Assembly: GCA_016714815.1 (NCBI GenBank)
Contig: JADKBZ010000003.1
Location: 434,001 to 498,000 of the forward strand
Reading direction: 5' to 3'
Source: Holophagales bacterium
GTDB taxonomy: Bacteria > Acidobacteriota > Thermoanaerobaculia > UBA5066
Length of the DNA: 64,000 nt
How positions within the stretch are numbered: position 1 is the stretch's first letter; each line of letters starts with the position of its first letter. The position numbers were made by a program, and so were the translations under genes. Shown here one piece after another: positions 42,730-51,166 of this stretch. The notes under the pieces are model-generated. The model was given only the letters and a program-made list of their open reading frames with translations, was not told the origin of the DNA and searched no databases.

Positions 42730-44255
42730 CGCGCCGCCGCCCCCGGGGCCGCCGCCCTCAGAACGCGACGGACCGGGATCTCCCCGTCGGCGCCGACGAG
42801 CGGACGGAACGCCGGATACTGCCAGAGGCCGTACATCGCCGAGGGCTCGAGGAGGATGGCGGCGCGAAGCGCGCCCTCCCCTTCCAGCGGTACGTAGAGG
42901 CTCCCCGCCGGAAGCTCGGCCTCGCGGCGGTCGCCGCGCTTCACGATCGTCCGTCCGCCGTAGCGGCTGTAAACGTCGTCGAACTCCTCCTCGACGCGCA
43001 GGAGCGTCCACGTCTCGGTCACGCCCTTCCTCTGCGCGGCGAGGGTCTCGAACGGGATGCCGTGCCGTGTCAGGAGCGCCCCGATCTCGCCGGCCGCCTT
43101 CGGATCGACCGCGTAGCCGAGAGGCGTCGGGACGCTCCGCTTCACCGCGACCTCGGTCATCAGGTTCGCAGTGGGGACCTTCAGGACCTTTCCCGTCGCG
43201 ACCTCGACGACGGGGAACTCGATCACCCTTCCACCCGGGTTCACCCAGAGGGCGTCCGACGGGAGAAAGGCCGGGAGCGGGAGACGGCGCGCGCGCTCGA
43301 CGATCGCGAGGTCCTCGGCCCGGCGCCCCGCCCCCTCGAGAAAGCGGCGAAAGAGGACGAGGTACGCGTCGACCCGCGCTCCGAGGTCGGCGGACGGGTT
43401 CTTCGACTCGTGACGGACCGCCGCCTCGATGATGAACGAGAGCCCGCCGTACGCGCCGATGCCATTCAGGCCGCCGTCGGTATCGGGGGCCGAGTGGCGC
43501 TGCTCGTCGTCCGGCGGTGCGCCGCCGACCCAGTAGCGGAGAAAGCCGTGTCCCGCCTTCGCCTCGGCCTCGGCCGATTCGTCGACCCAGCGGCGGGCGG
43601 CGGCGATCCGCCCCGCGTCGAAGTGCGGGTTGTTCAGGCCGTCCATCGTGATGTCGGCCCACTTCTCCCACCCCTTCTTCGTCCACTCCTTCGAGTCGCG
43701 TCCGAACTCGTGCGAATCGACCGCCAGGTGCGGCTTCAGCCGCCGCGCGACGCGGTGGAGCGCCTGCGTCTCGGGCTGCAGGAGCAGCACGTGATCGCGG
43801 TTCAGGTCCGAGCCGGCACTGTTCCTGCGCTTCCCCGCCTCGGCCCCGTCCGGGTTCACCATCGGCATCACCCAGAGGTCGACGTCCGCGGGGAGCCTGG
43901 CCGGATCTCGCACGATGTCCCGGATCAGGTAGAGGAGCGCGTCCTTGCCCGAGAGCTCGTCCCCGTGCTGCTGGGCGTAGAAGAGGATCCGGAACGGCGC
44001 GTCGGCGCGGTGGGCGGCGTGGACGAGGAAGAGCGAGCGCCCCTCCTTCGTCTTCCCTTCGACCGAGACGCGTACCGGCCCCTTCCCGTCGACGCTCGCC
44101 AGGAACGCCTCCAGGCCCGCGTAGGACGTGGACGTCGCGAGCGTCCGGTGGTCCTCGGGGAGTTCCGCGGCGGCGGCACCCCGCAGCTCTCCGGAACCGG
44201 CGGCCATCACGGCGCAGAACGGGGCGAGGAAGGCGCAACGCACGAGGAGCTTCAT
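42726..44255 (-). CDS. Secreted M14-family zinc carboxypeptidase
   Basis: ATG 44255 (preferred over 44294 because a signal peptide follows) starts a 509-residue protein: VRCAFLAPFCAVMAAGSG. Zinc ligands and catalytic groups of M14 are visible: YAQQHGDELSGKDALLYLI (His, Glu), VNPDGAEAGKRRNSAGSDLN with the following Arg, LAVDSHEFGRDS (third His) and LSFIIEAAVRHESKN (catalytic Glu). A C-terminal extension of about 190 residues (VTETWTLLRVEEEFDDVYSR, LYVPLEGEGALRAAILLEPS) is typical of longer secreted members. It trims peptides from the C-terminus and is second in the peptide-use operon. Confidence 0.9.
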   Translation of the reverse strand: MKLLVRCAFLAPFCAVMAAGSGELRGAAAAELPEDHRTLATSTSYAGLEAFLASVDGKGPVRVSVEGKTKEGRSLFLVHAAHRADAPFRILFYAQQHGDELSGKDALLYLIRDIVRDPARLPADVDLWVMPMVNPDGAEAGKRRNSAGSDLNRDHVLLLQPETQALHRVARRLKPHLAVDSHEFGRDSKEWTKKGWEKWADITMDGLNNPHFDAGRIAAARRWVDESAEAEAKAGHGFLRYWVGGAPPDDEQRHSAPDTDGGLNGIGAYGGLSFIIEAAVRHESKNPSADLGARVDAYLVLFRRFLEGAGRRAEDLAIVERARRLPLPAFLPSDALWVNPGGRVIEFPVVEVATGKVLKVPTANLMTEVAVKRSVPTPLGYAVDPKAAGEIGALLTRHGIPFETLAAQRKGVTETWTLLRVEEEFDDVYSRYGGRTIVKRGDRREAELPAGSLYVPLEGEGALRAAILLEPSAMYGLWQYPAFRPLVGADGEIPVRRVLRAAAPGAAAR

Positions 44256-44301
44256 CGGCAGGGCCTTTCCGGCCGCCGGGCTGGCCGGCGGCACGGGCTT
44301 G

Positions 44302-45717
44302 CTAGAACGGTCCCCACTTCATCAGCACCGGAGGGATGAGAAGGAGGAAGGACAGCACCATCAGCGACAGCATGAGCGGCAGGAACCAGCGCGCCCACTT
44401 CTCCCACGGAATCTTCGCCATGCCGAGGACGCCCATCGTCACGGCCGACGTGGGGAGGATCGGGTTGATCAGCTCGCAGAGCTGGTAGGCGAAGACCATC
44501 GTCTGGCGCGTCAGGCCGACGAGGTCGGCGAGCGGCGCCATGATCGGCATCGTGAGCGCCGCCTGGGCCGTCCCGGAGTGGATGAAGAAGTTGATGACGC
44601 ACTGGACGAGGAACATCACCTGCGCCGCGACCACGGAAGGCAGGTGCGAGATGGCCCCCGAGCCGTGGAAGAGGATCGTGTCGAGGACCTTCGCCTCCCG
44701 GGCGATGATCAGGAGCGCCCGGCCGCAGGCGATGATGAGGGTGACGGTGACCATGTCCTTGGCGCCCGCGACGAACGAGGTCGCGATCTCGTTCGATTTC
44801 AGCCCCCCGACGATCCCCATCACGAGGCCCATCGCGAGGAAGAGGGCTCCGATCTCCTCGATGAACCACTGCTTCTGCAGGATTCCCCAGACGAGAACGC
44901 TCATTGCGGAGATGAAGATCCCGAGGACCAGGGCCCGTCGCACCGTCCACGGCTCGACGGCGTTCACGTTCGAATCCGCCTTCTCGCGCTGCTGGTCGAG
45001 GTCGAAAACGGGGCTCTTCTCCGGGTGCCGCTTGACGCGCGCGGCGTAGACCATGACCCACGCCACCATCACGCCGGTCGTCAGGAACCAGGTCAGGACC
45101 CTGTAGCCGAGGCCCGAGTAGAGGGGCAGGCCGACGAGGCCCTGCGCGATCCCCACCGTGAACGGGTTGAAGAACGCGGCCCCGAAGCCCGCGGCCGCCC
45201 CGAGGAACGGGATCGCCGTACCGACGATCGAGTCGTACCCGAGCGAGATCGCGAGCGGCACGGTGATGAGAACGAACGGAATGACCTCCTCGGCCATCCC
45301 GAAGACCGATCCGGCGAGGGAGAAGACGACCATCAGGACCGGTATGACGAGCTTCGTGAGGTGCGGGTGCGTGGCGAGCGCCGAGGTGATCCGCCGGATC
45401 GCGAACTCGATCGTCCCGGTGGCCTGGATGACGTTGAAGGCGCCGCCGATCAGGAGGAGGAACGAGATGATGAGGGCGCCGTCGAGGAACCCCTTGATCG
45501 GCGCGAGCATCAGCCACTGCGGCCCGAGCCAGACCTTCTCGACCTGCTGGTAGGTCCCCGGGATCGTCACCATCCGCCCGGCCTTTTCCACCGTCTGGTA
45601 GGTCCCCGAGGGGATGAGCCACGCCAGGACGAGGACGAAGACGATGAGGCTTCCGACGATCACCAGGGTGTGGGGCATCCGGAAGGTGCGCCCGTTCTCT
45701 CTCGCGGCCTCGGCCAT
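44302..45717 (-). CDS. YfcC-family (DcuC-like) amino-acid/C4-dicarboxylate carrier
   Basis: A 471-residue inner-membrane protein with about 12 helices (TLVIVGSLIVFVLVLAWLIP, ALIISFLLLIGGAFNVIQAT, LVIPVLMVVFSLAGSVFGMA, LGAAAGFGAAFFNPFTVGIA, ALLIIAREAKVLDTILFHGS, LVQCVINFFIHSGTAQAALT). The two similar re-entrant-type segments (FFNPFTVGIAQ and HSGTAQAALTMPIMAPL) are characteristic of the YfcC/ion-transporter superfamily. Relatives move basic amino acids or short peptides. As first gene of an operon of peptidases it probably takes up or exchanges the released amino acids. Confidence 0.9.
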   Translation of the reverse strand: MAEAARENGRTFRMPHTLVIVGSLIVFVLVLAWLIPSGTYQTVEKAGRMVTIPGTYQQVEKVWLGPQWLMLAPIKGFLDGALIISFLLLIGGAFNVIQATGTIEFAIRRITSALATHPHLTKLVIPVLMVVFSLAGSVFGMAEEVIPFVLITVPLAISLGYDSIVGTAIPFLGAAAGFGAAFFNPFTVGIAQGLVGLPLYSGLGYRVLTWFLTTGVMVAWVMVYAARVKRHPEKSPVFDLDQQREKADSNVNAVEPWTVRRALVLGIFISAMSVLVWGILQKQWFIEEIGALFLAMGLVMGIVGGLKSNEIATSFVAGAKDMVTVTLIIACGRALLIIAREAKVLDTILFHGSGAISHLPSVVAAQVMFLVQCVINFFIHSGTAQAALTMPIMAPLADLVGLTRQTMVFAYQLCELINPILPTSAVTMGVLGMAKIPWEKWARWFLPLMLSLMVLSFLLLIPPVLMKWGPF

Positions 45718-45812
45718 CGGGGGTGTGCCTCCTCAGTTCTGCGCTGCTTCGCGACTCGCTCCGGTGGGCTCGACCCGGCACGCCGGGAGCCCGGAGGGGC
45801 CTTCGGGATCAT

Positions 45813-45850
45813 AGAGGTTCGGACGCGCCCGTGGGCGCGTCCGAACCTCT
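45813..45850 (-). terminator. Perfect 18-bp hairpin after the 45873 gene
   Basis: AGAGGTTCGGACGCGCCC (45813-45830) and its exact reverse complement (45833-45850) are separated by two bases. It lies 23 bases beyond the stop of the minus-strand gene at 45873. No T-run follows, so termination is inferred from position and stability. Confidence 0.6.
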
Positions 45851-45872
45851 TCTCCGGGTGTGCGGCCGGACG

Positions 45873-48236
45873 TCAGCCGCGGGGTCTGGCCCCCGTTGCC
45901 CCGGGTGCGCCTTTCGAACGCCCCGGAGAGGCCGACGGGGCAGAACGCGGGGCCGACCGAGGAGCCGGCCGCGGAGCCGCGGAGGAGGGGCGGGAGCCCT
46001 GGGTCTTCTGGCTGCTCCGCTGCCGCGCCGAATAGTCGCGGTCCAGGTCGCGCGAGGGCGCGGGCCTGGGAGCCGCCGTACCCGAGCTGGAACCGCTCGA
46101 AGGCCTGCTCCAGCCCGCCTTCTCGCGCGTCCTCCAGTCGTCCTTGTCCCGGCGATAGACGTTTCCGTCGCGGCCGGCGAAGACGTCGTTCGGCTTCCCC
46201 TTCGCCACCGGCGGCTGCCGCCGCACGTCGCGCGTCGGCGTGGACGGGCGGGCGCCGCTCGTCCCCGTCCCGCCCGGCCGGGGGGCCGGCCGCGTGGCCG
46301 GCCGCTGGTCGACCCGTGTTTCCCGCGTGGGGACGCGTCTGTCCGGAGCGTTCCGCATCCTGTTCTGCGGGCGGTTGTAGAGGTTGTTGGAGGGACGGGG
46401 CGGACGCCAGCCGCTGCCGGGCCTGCCGCCGGGGCGGTACCCGGGACGGTTGTTCACGTTGATGTGGATGTTGTTGTGCACGTGCCCGGGCCGGTACCCG
46501 GGACCCCAGTAAGGTGGACGCCACCCGGACGGGCCATACCAGCCGCCGTGCCCGTAGTGGGGCCGGCCCCCTCTCCAGTGCCCGTGCCAGCCCGACCCGT
46601 AGCTGTAGAAGCCCGCCGTGTAGCCGAAGCCGAACGACCAGCCGTACCAGGGATTCCAGCGGGCGTGAAAGCCCCACGTTCCCGGCCAGCCGTAATAGGT
46701 GCGGCGGTACCAGGGCCGGTAGTGGTAGCCGGTCCCGTAGACGATCGTCGGCCCCCAGACGTAGGTCCCGTAGTACCCCGGCGTGTAGCCGACGTAGACG
46801 ACCTCGGGAGTCACGTCGTAGACGTAGACGTACTTCACCTGGTAGGCCGGGCTCGCCGGCGGAATCCGGTCGACGTCCGGCGGCCGCTCCGTCGAGACTT
46901 CCCAGGGGCCGTTCGGCGAGCCCGCGACGTACCAGACGCCCTGGTCGCAGGCGTAGTAGTTCGCGCCGGAGGAAAGGACCTGAGTGGAGGCGTTCTTCGC
47001 GTGCCGAAGCGACGTCCCTTCGACCGCCTCGAACTCGGGCTCTCCGTCGTAAGAGACGTCGAGCTTCGCCTCGGCCCGGTTGATCGCCGTCGTCTGCGGG
47101 ATCTCGGCGTCGAGGACGGCGTCCTCGGCGAGCTGCGTACCGGCCACGAACGGCAGGACGTCTCCAATGGGCGACCCTTCCGGGACCTTCGCGAACGACG
47201 CGGGGAGCTTGTCGGCCCCGACGAAGGTCCAGGGCCCCTGGAGCGATCTCGACGAGAACCAGCGCCCCGACAGGAGGACGAATGTCAGCTGGCTCTGGAG
47301 GTCCTTGAGGACGTTCGACTCGGTGTTGGAGACGTAGAGCAGGTCCGCCAGGCCCGTGACGGGGACGTAGCTCGGCTCGCCGTCGAAGGAGAGAAGCTCG
47401 GCGGGCTCGGTCGAGACGACGACCTTCGGAGGCCTGGCCGGCTTCGGCTTCCCGGTGATCCCCTGCTCCTTTTCCTCCGCCTGCTGGTCCTTCTTCGCCG
47501 CTTCGGCGATCCGGGCCACGTCGGCCGGCGGCTTCGCGACGACGGAGTACGGACCGGTCGCGGCGGGGGCCTCGTACCAGGTTTCGCCGTTGGACAGGAA
47601 GAAGGCCTTCGCCCTCGGGTCGAAGAGGATCGCGAAGGGGGTGTTGACGACCCGTTGGAGCGAGGTCCCGTCGATCGTCTCGAGCTTCGGCTCGCCGTCG
47701 ATGAGGACGAGGACCGCGAGCTGCTTCTCGACGAGGATCTTCGGGGGCTCGGAGGCGAGCTGCTCGGAGGTCTTCTGCTCGCGTTCGGCCGCGGCGAGGA
47801 GAGCCGTGAGGCTGTCGAGGGAGACGACGAGCTCCCATTGGCCCACCTCCGCCTCGACCAGCGCCTTCAGCTCCTTCTCCTGGCCTTCGGTGATCTCCGG
47901 GAAGCGGACCCGGTCGATCGTCGCCGAGACGAGGGTCGCCGTCCGGGCGTCGCGGTCGGTCCGCATCCGGGCCGTCGCGAAGAGGACTCCGAAGACCGGT
48001 TCCGTCTTCCCTTCCGGTGTCAGCGAGAACGCCGAGCGCGCCTTGAGGAGGTCGCCCTTCATCGATTCGACCTGCGGCTCGTAGAGGATGATCGTCGCTG
48101 CGTCGCCCCGGATCTCGCGGGGCCAGCCGGGGTCCGCCGCACGAAGCCCAGGAGCGAAGGCCGCCGCGGCGGCAAAGAAGACCGCCGCGATCGAGGCGCC
48201 GCGCTGAATCCAGGGGCCCTTCTGTCCGTTTGCCAT
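45873..48236 (-). CDS. Large secreted protein with Tyr/Trp/Gly-rich and Arg/Pro-rich C-terminal regions
   Basis: ATG 48236 starts a 787-residue protein with a signal peptide (IAAVFFAAAAAFAPGLRAAD). Residues about 40-430 contain three copies of a beta unit built around 'DGEP...V.GT.L..V.NT', then a line on the gene product such as FFLSNGETWYEAPAATGPYS, FVLLSGRWFSSRSLQGPWTF and YYACDQGVWYVAGSPNGPWE. Residues 430-560 are rich in aromatic residues and glycine (YVGYTPGYYGTYVWGPTIVY, WYRRTYYGWPGTWGFHARWN). The tail is Arg/Pro/Ser-rich and basic. Homologues are often named 'carbohydrate-binding family V/XII', a label I regard as weak. It diverges from the gene at 48378. Confidence 0.75.
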   Translation of the reverse strand: MANGQKGPWIQRGASIAAVFFAAAAAFAPGLRAADPGWPREIRGDAATIILYEPQVESMKGDLLKARSAFSLTPEGKTEPVFGVLFATARMRTDRDARTATLVSATIDRVRFPEITEGQEKELKALVEAEVGQWELVVSLDSLTALLAAAEREQKTSEQLASEPPKILVEKQLAVLVLIDGEPKLETIDGTSLQRVVNTPFAILFDPRAKAFFLSNGETWYEAPAATGPYSVVAKPPADVARIAEAAKKDQQAEEKEQGITGKPKPARPPKVVVSTEPAELLSFDGEPSYVPVTGLADLLYVSNTESNVLKDLQSQLTFVLLSGRWFSSRSLQGPWTFVGADKLPASFAKVPEGSPIGDVLPFVAGTQLAEDAVLDAEIPQTTAINRAEAKLDVSYDGEPEFEAVEGTSLRHAKNASTQVLSSGANYYACDQGVWYVAGSPNGPWEVSTERPPDVDRIPPASPAYQVKYVYVYDVTPEVVYVGYTPGYYGTYVWGPTIVYGTGYHYRPWYRRTYYGWPGTWGFHARWNPWYGWSFGFGYTAGFYSYGSGWHGHWRGGRPHYGHGGWYGPSGWRPPYWGPGYRPGHVHNNIHINVNNRPGYRPGGRPGSGWRPPRPSNNLYNRPQNRMRNAPDRRVPTRETRVDQRPATRPAPRPGGTGTSGARPSTPTRDVRRQPPVAKGKPNDVFAGRDGNVYRRDKDDWRTREKAGWSRPSSGSSSGTAAPRPAPSRDLDRDYSARQRSSQKTQGSRPSSAAPRPAPRSAPRSAPSASPGRSKGAPGATGARPRG

Positions 48237-48377
48237 TGAGTGCCCTCGCTCTTCCCGGTTCCGGAGGGCTCTCTCGCCCCGGGGACACGCGTGAGAGCCG
48301 CCGGGATCGCGACGGATCTTACACAGCCGCCCCGTCCGCCCGGTCTCCGCCCGCCGGGCGGCTACACTGCGGCAGAG

Positions 48378-49571
48378 ATGAGCCGCTCGAACCCGTTCCT
48401 CCCCGCGTCCGTCGTTCTCTCTGCCGCCGCGATCCTCCTGACGGCAGGTCCCGCCGCGGCCCAGATGCCCTTCGCCCCCTTCGGAGCCCGGCAGGTCGCC
48501 CTCGGCGGGGCGAGCGTCGGCCTCGGCGACGACCCCGCGAGCTTCGTCGACAACCCGGCGCTCCTCAACGCCGCCGCAAAGGGGGGCTCGGCCGCCTATG
48601 GCGAGATGGCCATCTCGAGCGGGGGATTCGTCCCGTTGCTGGAAGGGGTGACGGGCTACGACCCCGTCCAGCTCGCCACTCCCGGCTCTCCGGATGCGGC
48701 CGCCGTCCGCGCGAATCTCCTCGCCCTCTCCGCTCCGGGGACGAGCGTCCTCGGCGACGGCCGGGCGGCGATCGTCACGGCCGTCGGCAACTGGGGCATC
48801 TCCATCGGCTCGACCGCCTGGAGCGCGGCGGTCGCCCGGCCCGATCTCGTCCACGTCGAGTCCAGCGCCAACCCCGCGACGAGCTTCGCCTGGAACGACT
48901 CCGTCGTCGCCTTCCGGTCGCTGACCCTCCAGGACTACGCCGTGTCGCGGGCGATGCCCTTCTTCGACGGCGGGCTCGTCATCGGCGTCACCGGCCGCTA
49001 CTCCCGCGGGACGACCGGGATCAAGGAGGAGAGCGCCTTCACGACCGACATCGGGAGGCTCTCGTCGTTCGTCCGCCGCGGAGCGAGCGGCATGGTGCGG
49101 TCCAAGGACCGCTTCTCGTACGACGTCGGCGCGGTGATCAACATCGGGTTCCTGCGGCTCGGCGGCGTCATGAAGGGGGTCAACCGCCCGCAGTTCCCCT
49201 TCAACGACGACGTCGCCCCCCTCGTCGATCGCGGCACGTCGGTCGTCGTGGGCCAGCAGACCAGAGTCGGCGCCTCCGTCCACATCAAATCGCTCCACCT
49301 GCGGGTCGCGGGCGACCTCGACCTGAGCACGAACGAGACGCTCGCGGAGGGCCAGCTGAGCCGGAACGCGGGCGGCGGCGTCGAGCTGACCCTCGGGAGC
49401 TTCGACCTCCGCGGCGGCCTGACCGTGAACCTCGAGGCCCCCGACAAGCCTTACGTCTACACGGCCGGGCTCGGCTTCGGGAGCGCGAAGGCGCGGCTGG
49501 ACGTGGCGGGGACCTACCGCTCGAACGACGGCGCGTACGGTGCCGTCCTGACGACGCGCGTCGGGTTCTGA
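48378..49571 (+). CDS. Outer-membrane beta-barrel protein (TraF/PorV-like)
   Basis: ATG 48378 starts a 397-residue protein with a signal peptide (SVVLSAAAILLTAGPAAAQM). The opening of the mature part, FGARQVALGGASVGLGDDPA followed by SFVDNPALLNAAAKGG, is the hallmark of the FadL/PorV-like 'TraF_2' barrels. Alternating amphipathic strands follow to a terminal Phe (GAVLTTRVGF). These are outer-membrane proteins of uncertain cargo. A TACACT box (48363-48368) lies 15 bases upstream and there is no strong ribosome-binding site. The next gene, hydG, is 126 bases downstream and need not be co-transcribed. Confidence 0.8.
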   Translation: MSRSNPFLPASVVLSAAAILLTAGPAAAQMPFAPFGARQVALGGASVGLGDDPASFVDNPALLNAAAKGGSAAYGEMAISSGGFVPLLEGVTGYDPVQLATPGSPDAAAVRANLLALSAPGTSVLGDGRAAIVTAVGNWGISIGSTAWSAAVARPDLVHVESSANPATSFAWNDSVVAFRSLTLQDYAVSRAMPFFDGGLVIGVTGRYSRGTTGIKEESAFTTDIGRLSSFVRRGASGMVRSKDRFSYDVGAVINIGFLRLGGVMKGVNRPQFPFNDDVAPLVDRGTSVVVGQQTRVGASVHIKSLHLRVAGDLDLSTNETLAEGQLSRNAGGGVELTLGSFDLRGGLTVNLEAPDKPYVYTAGLGFGSAKARLDVAGTYRSNDGAYGAVLTTRVGF

Positions 49572-49697
49572 CGCGCCGTCAGGATCCCGGAGCGGCCCAG
49601 CCGACGGCCAGGGCCCCGACCGTGCCCCACGAACGACCCTCCTCGCGGGCGGCGGGTCCGACTGGACCCGGCCCCCCTCGAAGGAGCAAGATACCCG

Positions 49698-51152
49698 ATG
49701 GCCCGGTCCCCGCGGGATCGAGGGCCTCAGGGGGCGTTCATGGTCCGTTCCACGACCGGGTCCGGGGCGGCGGTCCGTATCGACGACGAGGCCGCCTGGC
49801 GGCTCCTCGCATCCGCAGCCCGGCCGGACACCGGCGAAGTGCGAGATCTCCTCGCGAAGGCACTCGAGATGAAGGGGCTCCGCGGCCGCGACCTCGCCGT
49901 CCTCTCGGGCGTGACCGACCCCGATCTCCTCGCCGCGCTCTTCGAGACGGCCCGGCGCGTGAAGGAGACGATCTACGGGAAGCGGCTCGTCATCTTCGCG
50001 CCTCTCTACGTCTCGAACCTCTGCGGGAACGAGTGCCTCTACTGCGCCTTCCGCGTGAGGAACGCCGAGCTCGAGCGGCGCGCGCTGACCCAGGAGGAGA
50101 TCGCCCGCGAGGTGCGCTGGCTCGAGGAGCAGGGGCACAAGAGGATCCTCCTCGTCGCGGGGGAGGCGTACCCGAAGGACGGCTTCGACTACGTTCTGAA
50201 AGCGATCGAGACGGTCTACGCCACGTCGAGCGGGCCGGGAGAGATCCGCCGCGTCAACGTCAACGTCGCGCCTCTCTCGCACGAGGAGTTCGTCCGCCTG
50301 AAAGACGCCGAGATCGGCACGTACCAGCTCTTCCAGGAGACGTACCACCGCGAGACCTACGGGAAGGTCCACGTCGCCGGGAGGAAGTCGGACTTCGACT
50401 GGCGGCTCACCGCGATGGACCGGGCGATGGAGGCGGGGATCGACGACGTCGGGATCGGAGCGCTCTTCGGCCTCTTCGACTGGCGCTTCGAGCTCCTCGC
50501 GCTCATGCAGCACGTCGAGCACCTCGAGACGGCCTTCGGCGTCGGGCCGCACACGATCTCGATCCCGCGCCTCGAGCCCGCGTCCGGCTCCGCCCTCGCC
50601 TCGCACCCGACGCATCCCGTCTCCGACGTCGACTTCCAGAAGCTCGTCGCGATCCTCAGGCTCGCCGTCCCCTACACGGGGCTCATCCTCTCGACCCGCG
50701 AAACCGCGGAGATGCGGCGCGCGACGTTCGCGCTCGGCATCTCGCAGATCTCCGCCGGCAGCCGGACGAACCCGGGGGGCTACGACGACGGCCCGGACGA
50801 GCTCCACGCCGGGCAGTTCTCCCTCGGCGACCACCGCCCGCTCGACGAGGTGATCCGGGACGTCGCGGCCCTCGGCTTCGTCCCGTCGTTCTGCACCGCC
50901 TGCTACCGGCTCGGGCGGACCGGCGCCGACTTCATGGACGTGGCCAGGCCGGGCGAGATCAAGGAGCACTGCAACCCGAACGCCCTCGCGACGTTCCAGG
51001 AGTACCTCGACGACTACGGCTCGGAGGAGACGCGCCGGGAAGGCGAGGCGTGCATCGCGCGAACGCTCGCCGAGATGGAGCCGGCCCTCCGGGAGAAGTC
51101 CGCGGGGATGGTCGCGCAGGTCAAGAGCGGCCGGCGCGACGTCTACTGCTGA
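49698..51152 (+). CDS. hydG: [FeFe]-hydrogenase maturase HydG (radical SAM tyrosine lyase)
   Basis: ATG 49698 after GAAGGAGC gives 484 residues; ATG 49740 is an alternative. The radical-SAM cluster motif is CGNECLYCAF (CxxxCxxC). The protein carries the HydG hallmarks ILLVAGEAYPKDGFDYVL, NVNVAPLSHEEFVRLKDAEI, TYQLFQETYHRETYG and ISAGSRTNPGGYDDG. The auxiliary-cluster motif CTACYRLGRTGADFM plus a Cys 22 residues later (CX2CX22C) is unique to HydG and absent from ThiH. HydG cleaves tyrosine to make the CO and cyanide ligands of the H-cluster. It opens the hydG-hydF-hydE operon. Confidence 0.96.
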   Translation: MARSPRDRGPQGAFMVRSTTGSGAAVRIDDEAAWRLLASAARPDTGEVRDLLAKALEMKGLRGRDLAVLSGVTDPDLLAALFETARRVKETIYGKRLVIFAPLYVSNLCGNECLYCAFRVRNAELERRALTQEEIAREVRWLEEQGHKRILLVAGEAYPKDGFDYVLKAIETVYATSSGPGEIRRVNVNVAPLSHEEFVRLKDAEIGTYQLFQETYHRETYGKVHVAGRKSDFDWRLTAMDRAMEAGIDDVGIGALFGLFDWRFELLALMQHVEHLETAFGVGPHTISIPRLEPASGSALASHPTHPVSDVDFQKLVAILRLAVPYTGLILSTRETAEMRRATFALGISQISAGSRTNPGGYDDGPDELHAGQFSLGDHRPLDEVIRDVAALGFVPSFCTACYRLGRTGADFMDVARPGEIKEHCNPNALATFQEYLDDYGSEETRREGEACIARTLAEMEPALREKSAGMVAQVKSGRRDVYC

Positions 51153-51166
51153 GGGAACGCGTCGTG

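Noticed and set aside
41578..44238. Long 886-residue frame containing the NSAR/MenC-like enzyme
   Set aside because: Residues before ATG 42729 are Arg/Gly-rich antisense-like sequence overlapping the M14 gene; the ATGA overlap marks the real start.
45873..50969. A 1,698-codon minus-strand open frame crossing hydG and the TraF/PorV-like gene
   Set aside because: Only 45873-48236 has a signal peptide and protein-like composition. The upstream part is an antisense shadow of hydG and the barrel gene, caused by high GC with few stops.
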